A DNA stretch of 36,446 nt from JABDJZ01 sp047619685 (GTDB lineage Bacteria > Bacteroidota > Rhodothermia > Rhodothermales > UBA10348): the NCBI GenBank assembly GCA_047619685.1, contig JBLHLC010000040.1, positions 1-36,446 of the forward strand. Reading direction: 5' to 3'. The notes beneath the pieces are model-generated. The model was not told where the DNA came from. It saw nothing but the letters and a program-made list of their open reading frames with translations, and did not search any database. Shown here piece by piece: positions 8,268 through 17,335 of the stretch. Position 1 is the stretch's first letter; each line of letters begins with the position of its first letter. Made by a program: the position numbers and the translations under genes.

Positions 8268-9651
8268 GCCTCAGAATCGTTTTGCCCCTGGGACGATCCA
8301 GAAAGTGGGCGTGGTTGGATGTGTCGGACTCAAAAACACACTCACCAGCAAGAAACGTCTTTGAGACCTGCCCCCAAAGCGTCTCGCCCACGTAAGGCGA
8401 AAGTTTGTGGCGACAATGGAGCGCATCGGCGGACAGCACTTGGCAGCGCGCAGGGTCCCAGACGACCAGGTCCGCTCGCCTGCCCGGAACGATAGCTCCG
8501 CGGTCAGCAAGGCCAACCAATGCCGCTGGGGCCGCGCTGAGCCAGTTGGCCATGGACTCCAGGCCACGAGGACGCGAACTGAAAATGCTCCACATGATGG
8601 GCAGGCTCAGGCCCAGAGACGAGATGCCTCCCCAGGCTTGATCCAGGTTGCCCGTCGCCAGGCGTTTCATCTCAGGGGGACTTGGGGAGTGGTCGCTTGC
8701 CACGAAGTCTATGTCACCGTCTGCAAGGGCCTCGCGGAGGCGCTCCCGGTTGGCGGCGCCTCTAATGGGAGGCGCACATTTGTGCAGGGTCGACCCGTGG
8801 GAAATCGAGCCCGACTCGAAATAGAGGTAGTGCGGGCAGGTCTCGACCGTCAATGGGAGTCCCTCCGAGCGGGCCCGCCGAATGGCCGGAAGGCAGGCGG
8901 ATGCCGCCAGGTGAACGATGTGGATGGGGGATGCGTATTCCCGACAGAGCCCGATGAGCACTCTGACCGCGGCAGCCTCCCATGATTGCGGGCGACCTGC
9001 CGCATATTGAGGGTAGTTGCCTGGGTCATCCGGGATGGGAGACGGGCCTGCTAACTCTGCATGGACAAGCAGAGGGACGCCGTGCGGCCCCAATGCGGCA
9101 AGCGCGTCGGACAGCTCTCTGGAGCCAGAAGCAGGAAACTCAGCCAGCCCAGAATCTACCATGAATGCCTTGAGACCCAGAACGCCCGCGTCCAGGAGGT
9201 CGGGAAGCTCTGCGGCGCCTCCTGGTACCACGCCGCCGTAGAATCCGCAGTCTACGTGGAGCTTGCCTGCCGCGGCGTCCAGCTTGAGTTTCAGTGCTTC
9301 AGCCGTGGTCGTGACAGGCAGAGAATTGAGGGGCATGTCCACCAGCGTCGTGACGCCTCCGGAGGCTGCAGCCATGGTCGCGTTCTCGAATCCCTCCCAG
9401 TCCGTATGTCCGGGTTCGTTTATGTGGACGTGGGTGTCCACAAGGCCCGGAAGAACCACCAGGTCGCCGACGTCCAGCACAGCGGTGGAAGGATCCTGGC
9501 TCCCCGGATCCTCAGCGCTCGCGAGGAGAGGCCCGGCGTCATCCGCCGGAATGACGGCGTCGATGAGGCCGTTGCGGATGACCAGAAGGCCATCTACGAC
9601 ACCTTCAGGGGTCACAATGCGCGTGCTTCGGATGGCCGACGGGCTTCTCAC
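8260..9651 (-). CDS. allB: Allantoinase
   Basis: 463 residues, a cyclic amidohydrolase of the dihydroorotase/dihydropyrimidinase superfamily that opens the allantoin ring to give allantoate. The binuclear metal site is complete: DTHVH (72-76; His74, His76), Lys161 in GLKAFM (the carboxylated bridging lysine position), His197 in LVHAE, His247 in IVHLA and Asp320 in ASDHSP. The SDHSPSPPEMK stretch and neighbours alc, uraD and puuD favour allantoinase over dihydroorotase. The start codon is a GTG at 9651 that overlaps the TGA of xdhC (GTGA), keeping the coupled pattern of the operon. Confidence 0.95.
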   Translation of the reverse strand: MRSPSAIRSTRIVTPEGVVDGLLVIRNGLIDAVIPADDAGPLLASAEDPGSQDPSTAVLDVGDLVVLPGLVDTHVHINEPGHTDWEGFENATMAAASGGVTTLVDMPLNSLPVTTTAEALKLKLDAAAGKLHVDCGFYGGVVPGGAAELPDLLDAGVLGLKAFMVDSGLAEFPASGSRELSDALAALGPHGVPLLVHAELAGPSPIPDDPGNYPQYAAGRPQSWEAAAVRVLIGLCREYASPIHIVHLAASACLPAIRRARSEGLPLTVETCPHYLYFESGSISHGSTLHKCAPPIRGAANRERLREALADGDIDFVASDHSPSPPEMKRLATGNLDQAWGGISSLGLSLPIMWSIFSSRPRGLESMANWLSAAPAALVGLADRGAIVPGRRADLVVWDPARCQVLSADALHCRHKLSPYVGETLWGQVSKTFLAGECVFESDTSNHAHFLDRPRGKTILRHA

Positions 9652-10610
9652 AGCGCACGCTCCCGTTCGATGAGTTGTGCCGCAACACTGATCGCAATTT
9701 CCTGGGGCGTCCGGCTCCCGATGGGCAGACCAACCGGCGCGGTCAGGCGCCGAAGATCAGCCTTGCCGAAGCCTGCGTCCCTCAGGCTTGAGCTGATGTG
9801 TCCGATTTTGGCCGGACTCCCCATGACTCCAATGAACGGAAACGGCAGTCGCAAAAGGCCGGATAACGCCCGAATGTCATTCTTTACATCGTTGCACATG
9901 ACCACGGCTGCAGTCAGGTCCGGATAGTCCACGAGGCTCGCGGCTGCTGTGAGGTCATCGACGACCCGGCTGGTATCGGCCATCGTGTTGGCATCCATGG
10001 TCGGGACAGACGCCCGATCGTCGAATACGCTGACATGGTAGCCCAGAGAAGCGAGCGTGCGGGAGAGCGCAAGGCCGCAATGGCCGCCGCCCAAAACAGC
10101 CACGCGGCTCAGATTCAGCAGTTGCTGGCGGTATTCCCAGGTACCCGCGTTTTGGAGCAGCCGGTGCTGCGGACCAGCATCATCGGGGCGGAAGGTGAGA
10201 GCGGCGGGCGAAATGGTGAGCACGCCCGGCAACCCGAGTCGCTCCGCCTCTGCGGCCGCCTGGAGGGGGGCCAGGTGGTCGGTTCGGTCCAGAAGGAGGT
10301 AGAGGTTGGTCTGCTCGCCCGCACACATCAGGCCCGAAGCAGCATCGCCCGCATCGATCCGGTGAACCAGGTGTCTGAGTCGAGGCACAAACGGATCCGC
10401 GGAGTTGTTCAGCGCTGCCGAAGCCATCGCGGAGATTGACAATTCCATGACGCCGCCTCCGACGGTCCCGATAGATTCTCCGTCTTCGAAAACGGCCATC
10501 CGGGCACCGGTTGATCCGGGGGAGTGGGGCGTATGGCCGACCACGAGGCCCACGAACACACGCTGGGAGCTCTCCAGGCGAGCGGCAAGAACCTGGAAGA
10601 ACCCTGTCAT
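9648..10610 (-). CDS. xdhC: Xanthine dehydrogenase accessory protein XdhC
   Basis: 320 residues. XdhC binds molybdenum cofactor, promotes its sulfuration and inserts it into XdhB. The N-terminal XdhC/CoxI domain shows GSTGARMAVFEDG and GTVGGGVME (about 33-56); a Rossmann-type nucleotide-binding fold follows with VLGGGHCGLALSRTLASLG (about 172-190), and the C-terminus has IGVMGSPAKIGHI and the typical PVGLPIGSRTPQEIAISVAA. Length is slightly above the usual 280-300. It is encoded directly after xdhB with an ATGA overlap and before allB with a GTGA overlap. Confidence 0.94.
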   Translation of the reverse strand: MTGFFQVLAARLESSQRVFVGLVVGHTPHSPGSTGARMAVFEDGESIGTVGGGVMELSISAMASAALNNSADPFVPRLRHLVHRIDAGDAASGLMCAGEQTNLYLLLDRTDHLAPLQAAAEAERLGLPGVLTISPAALTFRPDDAGPQHRLLQNAGTWEYRQQLLNLSRVAVLGGGHCGLALSRTLASLGYHVSVFDDRASVPTMDANTMADTSRVVDDLTAAASLVDYPDLTAAVVMCNDVKNDIRALSGLLRLPFPFIGVMGSPAKIGHISSSLRDAGFGKADLRRLTAPVGLPIGSRTPQEIAISVAAQLIERERAL

Positions 10611-12886
10611 CGGTCCGCTGGGCTCAGGTCGGCCCCCTGGTGCATCCCCATCAGCACACGTTCCGGGGTCAACGGCGCGTCAAACGGGATCTCCGACCGC
10701 GGTGCGAACGCCTGCATGGCCTGCCTGATGGCGAAGAACACACCTATCCCGTACATCAGCGGGGGTTCACCGACGGCCTTGTTGCCAAACGGACCCAGCA
10801 TTTCATCGGCGTCGTCCAAAAATTCCACGGTGAGCGCATCGGGCATGAAGGATGCGTCAGGCACTTTGTAGGAAGCCAGGTTCTTGGATATGAGACGGCC
10901 GGCCTCGTCGTGCTGGAGGTCTTCCACCGTCATCCAGCCCAGGCCTTGTGCTAGGCCGCCTTCGACCTGCCCAATGTCCACCAGACGGTTCATGGGTCGC
11001 CCGATGTCGTGCACGATGTGCACCGCGTCTATCTCGTAGCGACCCCGGAGGCAATCCACTGTGACTTCGGTGACGGCTGTTCCGCCCGCGTGGTAGGCGA
11101 AAGGACGTCCCTTCTCCGTGTTTTTGTCAAAGTGGATGTCGGGAGTGGCAAAAAAGCCGTGGGCAGAGAGGTCCACGCGATCCAGATAGGCTGCGGCCAC
11201 GACGTCCTGCCACGAGAGCGGGGAGCGCTCTTCACCCTGGTAGACGCCTTCATTCCGGAACGCAATTTCTACGCTGGTTGCGGCGCCCAACATCTGGCGC
11301 GCGACGTGCTGCAGTCGTTTCCGCACCTGAAGCGCGGCAGCCAGCGCCGCGTTGCCGTTCAGAAGCGTCGTTGAACTGGCCGCCGAGGGCGACATGTTGG
11401 CCACACGCGTCGTATTGGTGTTTTCCACCCGAATGCGGCCGGGGGTGACGCCCAATGCCCTGGCCACAATCGCGACGATGTTTGTGGTGAGGCCTTGACC
11501 CATCTCAACGCCGCCGGTCGTCACGGAGATTGAGCCGTCCGTATAGACATGGAGCAGAGCCCCTGCCTGGTTCAGGAAGGTGGTCGTAAACGATATCCCG
11601 AAGGTGACCGGCATGAGCGCCAGCCCCTTCTTCACCGCGAAGTGGGTCCGGTTGAATTCCGCCACGTGGGTCTGAAGGGCCCCGAGATCTACGCTTTCTG
11701 TGGCCCGACGCCAGGCCTGCCGGGTTCGATCATCAGTGACCTTCTGACCATAGGGAAAGGCGTCGCCAGGCTTCAGAAGGTTTCGTTCCTGGATGGTCTC
11801 CCTGGGGAGGTCCATGGCCTCAGCCAGGCGAGCCAGCGCGCTTTCTATCACAAACATGCCCTGCGGACCGCCAAAGCCCCTGAAAGCCGTGTTCGGGACA
11901 AGATTGGTCCGGCAGGAGGCCGCAAAGAGCCTCGCGTTGGGGACGTAGTAGCTGCCCGTGGAGTGGTAGAGCGTACGCTCCAGGACGCCCGGCGACAGGT
12001 CGGCCGCAGCACCGGCATTTTGATAGTGCCACACCTCGTACGCCAGAATGAGGCCGGACGCATCGGCTCCAAGTTTGAAGTCGGAGGCATACGGATGGCG
12101 CTTCCCTGTATGGCGAAAGTCCTCGTCGCGCCGCAGGACTATTTCCACCGGGACACCGGTGTGCCACGCTCCGAGAGCCGCAAAACAGGCCCAATGTGTG
12201 GCCTGATCTTCTTTTCCCCCAAAACCGCCGCCGAGTCGCTGGACGTCTACCTCTATCTGGTTATTGGACACGCCAAGCACTTGGGCGATGTGCTTTTGGC
12301 CAGAGTACGGGCTCTGTGTCGACGTGCTGACGCGAAGACGCCGTCCTTCGAGCGGCGTGGCGCGCGCCCGTTGCGTCTCCAGATACACGTGCTCCTGACC
12401 ACCGATGGCACATGCGCCCTCCACGATGTGGGTGCAGTTGGCCCAGGTAGCATCCGTGTCGCCGCATTCAAAGGTCCGCGTAGGACCGATGATTTCGCCG
12501 GCCGCGAACGCTTTTCGCGGATCGAGGATGGGCCGGAGTTCTTCGAGGTCGGCCTCGATCAGTGCGGCAGCTTCGCGGGCCAACACCGCGGTTTCGGCCA
12601 CAACCACGGCCATCGGGTGCCCTACGTAGAGGGCCGTACCCTCAGCGAGCAGGACCTCATCGTGGATAATGGGTCCGATCTCGTTTGTGCCCGGGATATC
12701 GGCGGCGGTGAGCACCGCCAGGACTCCCGGAGCGCTTCGGGCTCGGCTGGTGTCTATCCGCAGAATGCGTGCATGAGCCACCGGCGAGCCAAAAATAGCG
12801 GCGTGTGCCAGATTGGCTGGGCGGACCTCATCGTCCACGAAATCGGCCTCTCCGCGGGTGTGGATGGCGGCATCGATGTTTCTCAT
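10607..12886 (-). CDS. xdhB: Xanthine dehydrogenase, molybdopterin-binding subunit
   Basis: 759 residues. It carries the molybdenum site that hydroxylates hypoxanthine and xanthine to urate. Motifs: GGGFGGKE (219-226), AFRGFGG (334-340), FGISFT (429-434) and VGEPPL with catalytic Glu707. Aligning by eye with bovine XDH, the purine-binding residues are all kept: Glu226 (bovine 802), Arg304 (880), Phe338 (914), Phe433-Thr434 (1009-1010) and Glu707 (1261). That argues for a genuine xanthine dehydrogenase instead of an aldehyde or CO dehydrogenase. It pairs with XdhA, coded just upstream with an ATGA overlap. Confidence 0.96.
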   Translation of the reverse strand: MRNIDAAIHTRGEADFVDDEVRPANLAHAAIFGSPVAHARILRIDTSRARSAPGVLAVLTAADIPGTNEIGPIIHDEVLLAEGTALYVGHPMAVVVAETAVLAREAAALIEADLEELRPILDPRKAFAAGEIIGPTRTFECGDTDATWANCTHIVEGACAIGGQEHVYLETQRARATPLEGRRLRVSTSTQSPYSGQKHIAQVLGVSNNQIEVDVQRLGGGFGGKEDQATHWACFAALGAWHTGVPVEIVLRRDEDFRHTGKRHPYASDFKLGADASGLILAYEVWHYQNAGAAADLSPGVLERTLYHSTGSYYVPNARLFAASCRTNLVPNTAFRGFGGPQGMFVIESALARLAEAMDLPRETIQERNLLKPGDAFPYGQKVTDDRTRQAWRRATESVDLGALQTHVAEFNRTHFAVKKGLALMPVTFGISFTTTFLNQAGALLHVYTDGSISVTTGGVEMGQGLTTNIVAIVARALGVTPGRIRVENTNTTRVANMSPSAASSTTLLNGNAALAAALQVRKRLQHVARQMLGAATSVEIAFRNEGVYQGEERSPLSWQDVVAAAYLDRVDLSAHGFFATPDIHFDKNTEKGRPFAYHAGGTAVTEVTVDCLRGRYEIDAVHIVHDIGRPMNRLVDIGQVEGGLAQGLGWMTVEDLQHDEAGRLISKNLASYKVPDASFMPDALTVEFLDDADEMLGPFGNKAVGEPPLMYGIGVFFAIRQAMQAFAPRSEIPFDAPLTPERVLMGMHQGADLSPADR

Positions 12887-14313
12887 GCCGACCCCTCCAA
12901 TTTGTAGAGGCTCTCAATGGAAACGTCCTGCGGGAAGAGTGCGGCAAAGTGGGCCCAAATGAGCTGCCGCACCAGCAGTCGTTTGTAGTCCGCCGAACCA
13001 CGGATGTCGGAGATCGGGCCTATCTCGGACTGGGCCAGCCTGGAGGCCTCCTGAACAGTCGACTCCGAAATCGGCTGCCCCGCAAGCCACGCAGACGTTG
13101 ACTGCAGCCTGAGCGGTATTGCTGCGACACCGCCAGCGGTCAGGGTGGCGGTTGAAACGACCCCGCAATCCAACTGGATCACAAGCGCGCTGTTTACCGA
13201 GGCAATGTCCAGGGAGCGCCTTTTGGCCACCTTCTCCCAACTGACATGCGTGTCGGGAGGGGGGCGTCGTATGGATATGGCCGTCACGAGTTCGTCCGGC
13301 CTCTTTGCGAGGGTCTTATAGCCCAGGTAGAAGTCCTTGAGGGGCACCAGTCGGGAGCTTCCGTCGGGTGCCACCAGGGTGAGGGACGTCTCGAAAGCCA
13401 ACAACAGAATGGTGAGGTCCCCGATGGGAGAGGCGTTCACAAGGTTTCCGGCCGCGGTCGCCCGGTTGCGAATCTGCACCGAGGCAATGTCATCCATGTA
13501 TCCCCGGATACCAGGGACTATCTGCCTTACCAATTCGCTCTCGGCGATCTCCTCGAAAGTCGTTGCCGCGCCGATTATCAGGTGGGTATCGGAGGTTGTG
13601 ATCCCTCTGAGGTCGGATCGTGCACCCAGCGAGGATATTCGGGTAGCAGGGATGCTTGTACCTTGTTGCACATACAGATCCGTGCCGCCAGCTACGAACA
13701 ACGTTTCAGTACTCCGGGGGCTGGTTGGCCGACTTCTCCGCTCTTGGTCAATGGCACGCAGACGCGAAGGTATGGTTTGGAACCAGAGAGGGAGTTCACC
13801 CGCGTTCACCAGCGCGTCGATCCCGGTAGGCGTGTCCTGGAGGGTCCTGATGGTCGCCTTGAGCGACCGGTACCCGGTGCACCGGCACAGATGGCCCCCC
13901 AGTGCTGTTTTCAGGGCTGCGGAGTCAAGCGGCGCCTCCCGGTCCATGAGCGCGCCCGTGAGGCTTACCACGATACCGGGCGTGCAGAAACCGCACTGGG
14001 AAGCCCCTTCTTCCGCGATGGCCTGCTGGACCGAAGAAAGTTCGATCCCGTTCAGGCCTTCGATAGTCACCAGATGTTGCCCATCCAATTCGGCAATCGG
14101 CATCAGGCAAGACGTAACGGCCCGGTACGAGACACCGGAGGAGCCCATCGTTCCAACCAGGACGACACACGCGCCGCAGTCTCCCTCCCGGCAGCCTTCC
14201 TTCGTTCCCGTAAGACGCTTGGTCTCCCGTAGGAAGTCCAAAACAAGCATCCCCGGGGGCGCGTCCGTTGAAACGTCCCGGTTGTTGAGGATGAAACTGA
14301 ATGGCGCCCTCAT
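12883..14313 (-). CDS. xdhA: Xanthine dehydrogenase, [2Fe-2S] and FAD subunit
   Basis: About 476 residues; a fused iron-sulfur plus FAD subunit as in Rhodobacter XdhA. The plant-type ferredoxin domain has CREGDCGAC (Cys41, 46 and 49 from the chosen start) and Cys69; the second cluster domain has CGFCTPG (Cys107, 110) and CRCTGY (Cys143, 145). The FAD domain has FVAGGTDLYV and TAAGNLVNASPIGD. It passes electrons from the Mo site of XdhB to FAD and NAD. The frame extends 15 codons upstream to 14358 inside puuD, but the ATG at 14313 overlaps the puuD TGA in an ATGA and gives a normal N-terminus (MRAPFSFILNN), so it is preferred. Confidence 0.95.
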   Translation of the reverse strand: MRAPFSFILNNRDVSTDAPPGMLVLDFLRETKRLTGTKEGCREGDCGACVVLVGTMGSSGVSYRAVTSCLMPIAELDGQHLVTIEGLNGIELSSVQQAIAEEGASQCGFCTPGIVVSLTGALMDREAPLDSAALKTALGGHLCRCTGYRSLKATIRTLQDTPTGIDALVNAGELPLWFQTIPSRLRAIDQERRSRPTSPRSTETLFVAGGTDLYVQQGTSIPATRISSLGARSDLRGITTSDTHLIIGAATTFEEIAESELVRQIVPGIRGYMDDIASVQIRNRATAAGNLVNASPIGDLTILLLAFETSLTLVAPDGSSRLVPLKDFYLGYKTLAKRPDELVTAISIRRPPPDTHVSWEKVAKRRSLDIASVNSALVIQLDCGVVSTATLTAGGVAAIPLRLQSTSAWLAGQPISESTVQEASRLAQSEIGPISDIRGSADYKRLLVRQLIWAHFAALFPQDVSIESLYKLEGSA

Positions 14314-15125
14314 TTTACGTGTCCGGGCGTCTTTCGAAATAGTCCTGCAACGCCCCAACCCGCCAGAACAAGGACTCCCAGAACGATGGTGCTGTGCTCG
14401 CTGCCGTATGAAACAGAGGGGTAGTGGTTGGAGATCATGATGGACACGATCGCCAGGACCACGTAAGAATTCTGGCGAGAGCGCATCGGCCCGGTGGCCG
14501 CGATGGAGGCGTCAGGCTTTATGCCGGTGCCAATGGCTTTCACGAGTATGCTCTGCGCCGGCAGGATGCGCTCCCACACGTTCGCCGTCATGATGGTACC
14601 CAGAACAGCGCCGACGTGGATAAATGCCGACCGGGGAGACATGACCTCAAGGAATCCCAGGTGCAGCGCCATTATCAGGAGCAGGCCAACCAGGGCGAAG
14701 GCCCGCGGATGTTTGCCCAGGGGGGACCTGACCAGCGCATCGTAGAAGAGCCAGCCAGCGGGGAGTGAAAGCCCGCCCACAACCGCTGCCATCGCGAAGT
14801 CTTGATCCGGAGTGGTGAGGAGGCCGTCCACATAGTAGACGAGCGTAATCAGAACCAGGCCGCTTAGCCACGTAACCGCTGCCTCCCACTTGAACCGATG
14901 TAGCGTCGGCGGGAGAAAGTTGGCGAAGCGTTGCTTTTCGACCCGATAAAGCCCCCCCCCGTGCAGGAGCCAGAGTTTGCCGACCACGTTTTCTCCCTCG
15001 GCTGGTTCTAGGTTGTCCTCCATAAAATTGAACAGATACGTCTGCCCAATCCACAGGATGACTGCGAAAACGTGGATCCACCGAACCACGAGTTGGAGAA
15101 ATGAAAGTGCGGTGTCCCAATCCAC
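14310..15125 (-). CDS. puuD: Membrane urate hydroxylase PuuD, without a cytochrome c domain
   Basis: About 271 residues with roughly seven hydrophobic helices. PuuD oxidises urate to 5-hydroxyisourate at the membrane, replacing soluble uricase. Family marks: WIHVFAVILWIGQTYLFNF in the first helix, LWLLHGGGLYRV, FKWEAAVTWLSG, NVWERILPAQ, and RSRQNSYVVLAIVSIMISNHYP. In the Pseudomonas type a C-terminal cytochrome c with a CxxCH follows; here the protein stops after the last helix (GLFRKTPGHVK) and no CxxCH is present. The frame runs up to 15209, overlapping the esterase by 70 bases, but the GTG at 15125, 14 bases after the esterase stop with an AAGG at 15135-15138, fits better. It is the first purine gene of the operon and supplies UraH. 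Confidence 0.9.
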   Translation of the reverse strand: MDWDTALSFLQLVVRWIHVFAVILWIGQTYLFNFMEDNLEPAEGENVVGKLWLLHGGGLYRVEKQRFANFLPPTLHRFKWEAAVTWLSGLVLITLVYYVDGLLTTPDQDFAMAAVVGGLSLPAGWLFYDALVRSPLGKHPRAFALVGLLLIMALHLGFLEVMSPRSAFIHVGAVLGTIMTANVWERILPAQSILVKAIGTGIKPDASIAATGPMRSRQNSYVVLAIVSIMISNHYPSVSYGSEHSTIVLGVLVLAGWGVAGLFRKTPGHVK

Positions 15126-15139
15126 GACGAGGTGCCTTG

Positions 15140-16006
15140 CTAGTACTGGTGGAACGCTTGACTCACGAATTCCAGAACAGTCGGGAGGGAGTCCCGCCAA
15201 TAGGTCCACGAGTGGCCCCCGTCCCTGATCCTGAATTCGTGCTTTACCTCACGTTTCCTGAGGGCGATGTGAACCAGGGAGTTGCCCTCGTAAAGGAAGT
15301 CATCGTCTCCAACATCGATGTACCAGCGCACCGAGTTCAACTCCTCGACAGGCAGGGTTTCGGCCATGACAACCGCGTTGTACCTGTCGAAGTACGCCTG
15401 GATGGTTTCGTCAGAAAGTCCGCCTGCATCGGCGCCGAGTTGAGCTTTCAGCCGCTCCACCGATGGGGGGCCGACGTAAGCGGAAAGTGGCGCAGCAGAA
15501 GAAAAAAGGTCGGGACGATGCATGGCATACATGAACGAGCCGCCGCCGCCCATGGAGAGCCCGGCCACGGCCCTGAACCGCTTGTCGGACTTGATCCTGA
15601 ACCGGGCTTCGACCTGGGGGATAAACTCCTCGAAGAAGTGGTCCTCATACCGCCACTTCCCCTGTATGTCGTTCTGGTAGCCCCGTCTCCCGGTATTCGC
15701 ATCCGGCATCACGACGATCATTGGCGTTGCCTTCCCTTCACGTATGGCCTTGTCGGCAATGTGCAGGATCTCGCCAAATTGGACCCATCCGGTGTGGTCG
15801 TCGCCGGCGCCATGAAGCAGGTAGAGTACCGGATAGCTCCGGCTGGAAGACTCGTAGTCGGGCGGCAGGTAGACGGCGTAGTTGCGTTCGCCGCCCAGGA
15901 TTTCACTTTTCAGGGTGAGGTCGTCCATCACCGTACCGGACTGCGCCTGGGCAACGGTTGCAGCTGAAAGCACCAGAATCAGCGCGAGAAGAGAGGTGGA
16001 TCGCAT
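15140..16006 (-). CDS. Secreted alpha/beta-hydrolase esterase (esterase D/EstA family)
   Basis: 288 residues from the preferred ATG at 16006, which gives a clean signal peptide (MRSTSLLALILVLSAATVAQA); the frame continues 11 codons up to 16039. The body is a PF00756-type hydrolase: LLHGAGDDHTGW (oxyanion region), nucleophile elbow GLSMGGGG with Ser151, an acidic residue in DVGDDDF, and His265 in DGGHSWTYW. Members hydrolyse acyl or feruloyl esters and act outside the cytoplasm. It lies 14 bases upstream of puuD on the same strand, so it is probably co-transcribed with the purine genes, though no metabolic link is evident. The substrate is unknown. Confidence 0.85.
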   Translation of the reverse strand: MRSTSLLALILVLSAATVAQAQSGTVMDDLTLKSEILGGERNYAVYLPPDYESSSRSYPVLYLLHGAGDDHTGWVQFGEILHIADKAIREGKATPMIVVMPDANTGRRGYQNDIQGKWRYEDHFFEEFIPQVEARFRIKSDKRFRAVAGLSMGGGGSFMYAMHRPDLFSSAAPLSAYVGPPSVERLKAQLGADAGGLSDETIQAYFDRYNAVVMAETLPVEELNSVRWYIDVGDDDFLYEGNSLVHIALRKREVKHEFRIRDGGHSWTYWRDSLPTVLEFVSQAFHQY

Positions 16007-16101
16007 GGTCGGGCTATTTGTGCAGGGTAATAATAGCAATCGCGGACCGACAACCCCCAGTGCCGCACTAGAATGGTGTGCGCCACGCGCTCAACCGCCT
16101 T

Positions 16102-17214
16102 CTAGTCTTGCGGCGGGACCCAATCAACCGGCAGGGAATCACACACGCGCTCCCACGACCAGTAGCCGTAGTGGGAGAGAGGCGGATTCATTCCGTCGGA
16201 AAATGGGACTCCGTTGCGGTCAAGAAGCGCGATACCGGTAGGGAGAGTGACCCAGGAGACCTGCTCTCGGGTATTTGGCGGAAGCACGTTAAGAGAGTTA
16301 AGAAAGGTGTTGTACGCCGCGAGAGGGCGCTCTCGCCGGTAGCGAACAAGGAGCGAGCCGTTAAACATGAGCGCGCGCGTGAGGTCGTCAGGATTCCCGT
16401 GGAGGACGCCCGTGCCACCTTGGCGCGCATCACCGTAGAACTCGACGATTGTGTCGCCTCCGGTCAACGTGCCGGGACCGGCGACGAGTTCTGCGATGAA
16501 CCCGGATTTGGGGAGGGACCCGTCAATGAGCGCGCGAAAGAAATGCTGTCGCGACCCCAGGTAGGTCTCCCTGCGCCTCTTTTGACGCGTCCTTTCGGCC
16601 TTTTCATTGGCCACCGGTAACTCCTCAAACTGCAACCTTCCGGAGAACTCGTACGAGCGCTGCGTTCCTTCCAGACGCATCCCGTGAACGGTCACCCGGT
16701 AGCCCAGGTACGGACTCAGGACGCGAAGGGGTTCTCGAGCCCGCACGCGTAGGTTGTTGGGAAAAACCTCTATATCCAGGACTTCGGGGTTCTCCAACTC
16801 ACAACGGGACCCCGCGGGCGTGCTGCTGAACAAGAGGTCTTCGATGCGCCCCCGCACGCGGCGAAACTCCTTGGGCTGGACCGCCTCAATAACGAATTCG
16901 CCCAGGACGATCGGGTCCTCGACCATCTCCACCCGACGCGATTCGGTCAGGTCAAAGAGGGGGTTAATCGGGACCGTGTTCAATTTGAACCCGATCATCG
17001 AAATGATCACCACAAGTGGCCGCCTCTCTGGAAGAGCAAGCGAAAAAGACCCATCGGCCCCAGCAACGTCACCCTGATTGGTGCCGTCAATGAAAATGTG
17101 TGCCCCTGGAAGGGGTTCGCCAGATTCCGCATCCACCACCAGACCGTGGAAATCCTGGGCGGAGGCCTGGCCCACGAGCACCGTGAAGACGAAAAGGGCA
17201 AAGAGAAAGCGCAT
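16102..17214 (-). CDS. Carboxypeptidase-regulatory-like domain protein, secreted
   Basis: 370 residues with a signal peptide (MRFLFALFVFTVLVGQASA). Residues about 21-95 form a CarboxypepD_reg-like beta-sandwich (FHGLVVDAESGEPLPGAHIFI, then a GSFSLALP turn), the domain found at the front of TonB-dependent receptors and other Bacteroidota surface proteins. The remaining 270 residues have the strand-rich look of the secreted relatives (YRVTVHGMRLEGTQRSYEFSG) but are too short for a receptor barrel. The role is unknown; peptidase activity is not implied. It is upstream of the esterase by about 95 bases, same strand, and divergent from the phosphodiesterase gene. Confidence 0.75.
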   Translation of the reverse strand: MRFLFALFVFTVLVGQASAQDFHGLVVDAESGEPLPGAHIFIDGTNQGDVAGADGSFSLALPERRPLVVIISMIGFKLNTVPINPLFDLTESRRVEMVEDPIVLGEFVIEAVQPKEFRRVRGRIEDLLFSSTPAGSRCELENPEVLDIEVFPNNLRVRAREPLRVLSPYLGYRVTVHGMRLEGTQRSYEFSGRLQFEELPVANEKAERTRQKRRRETYLGSRQHFFRALIDGSLPKSGFIAELVAGPGTLTGGDTIVEFYGDARQGGTGVLHGNPDDLTRALMFNGSLLVRYRRERPLAAYNTFLNSLNVLPPNTREQVSWVTLPTGIALLDRNGVPFSDGMNPPLSHYGYWSWERVCDSLPVDWVPPQD

Positions 17215-17335
17215 GGGAGTACAACCTTATGGAAGGCTGCCGGTTCTGTTGGATTGACGCGGCACTGCCCGGTGCCCAGCATGGTCCATAACCCGCAAAT
17301 AACGCCTTCCGGCGAGCCACAAGAACGGCCACCAT

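Noticed and set aside
11549..12907. A 452-codon open frame on the plus strand
   Set aside because: It lies fully antisense to xdhB, whose active-site residues are all present. Long antisense frames are expected in GC-rich DNA, and this one has no recognisable motif.
14314..14358. The longer xdhA frame beginning at 14358
   Set aside because: It would overlap puuD by 49 bases. The ATG at 14313 gives the ATGA coupling seen throughout the operon and a normal N-terminus.
13337..14440. A 367-codon open frame on the plus strand
   Set aside because: Antisense to xdhA, where both iron-sulfur motifs and the FAD motif are clear; no domain is seen in the antisense product.
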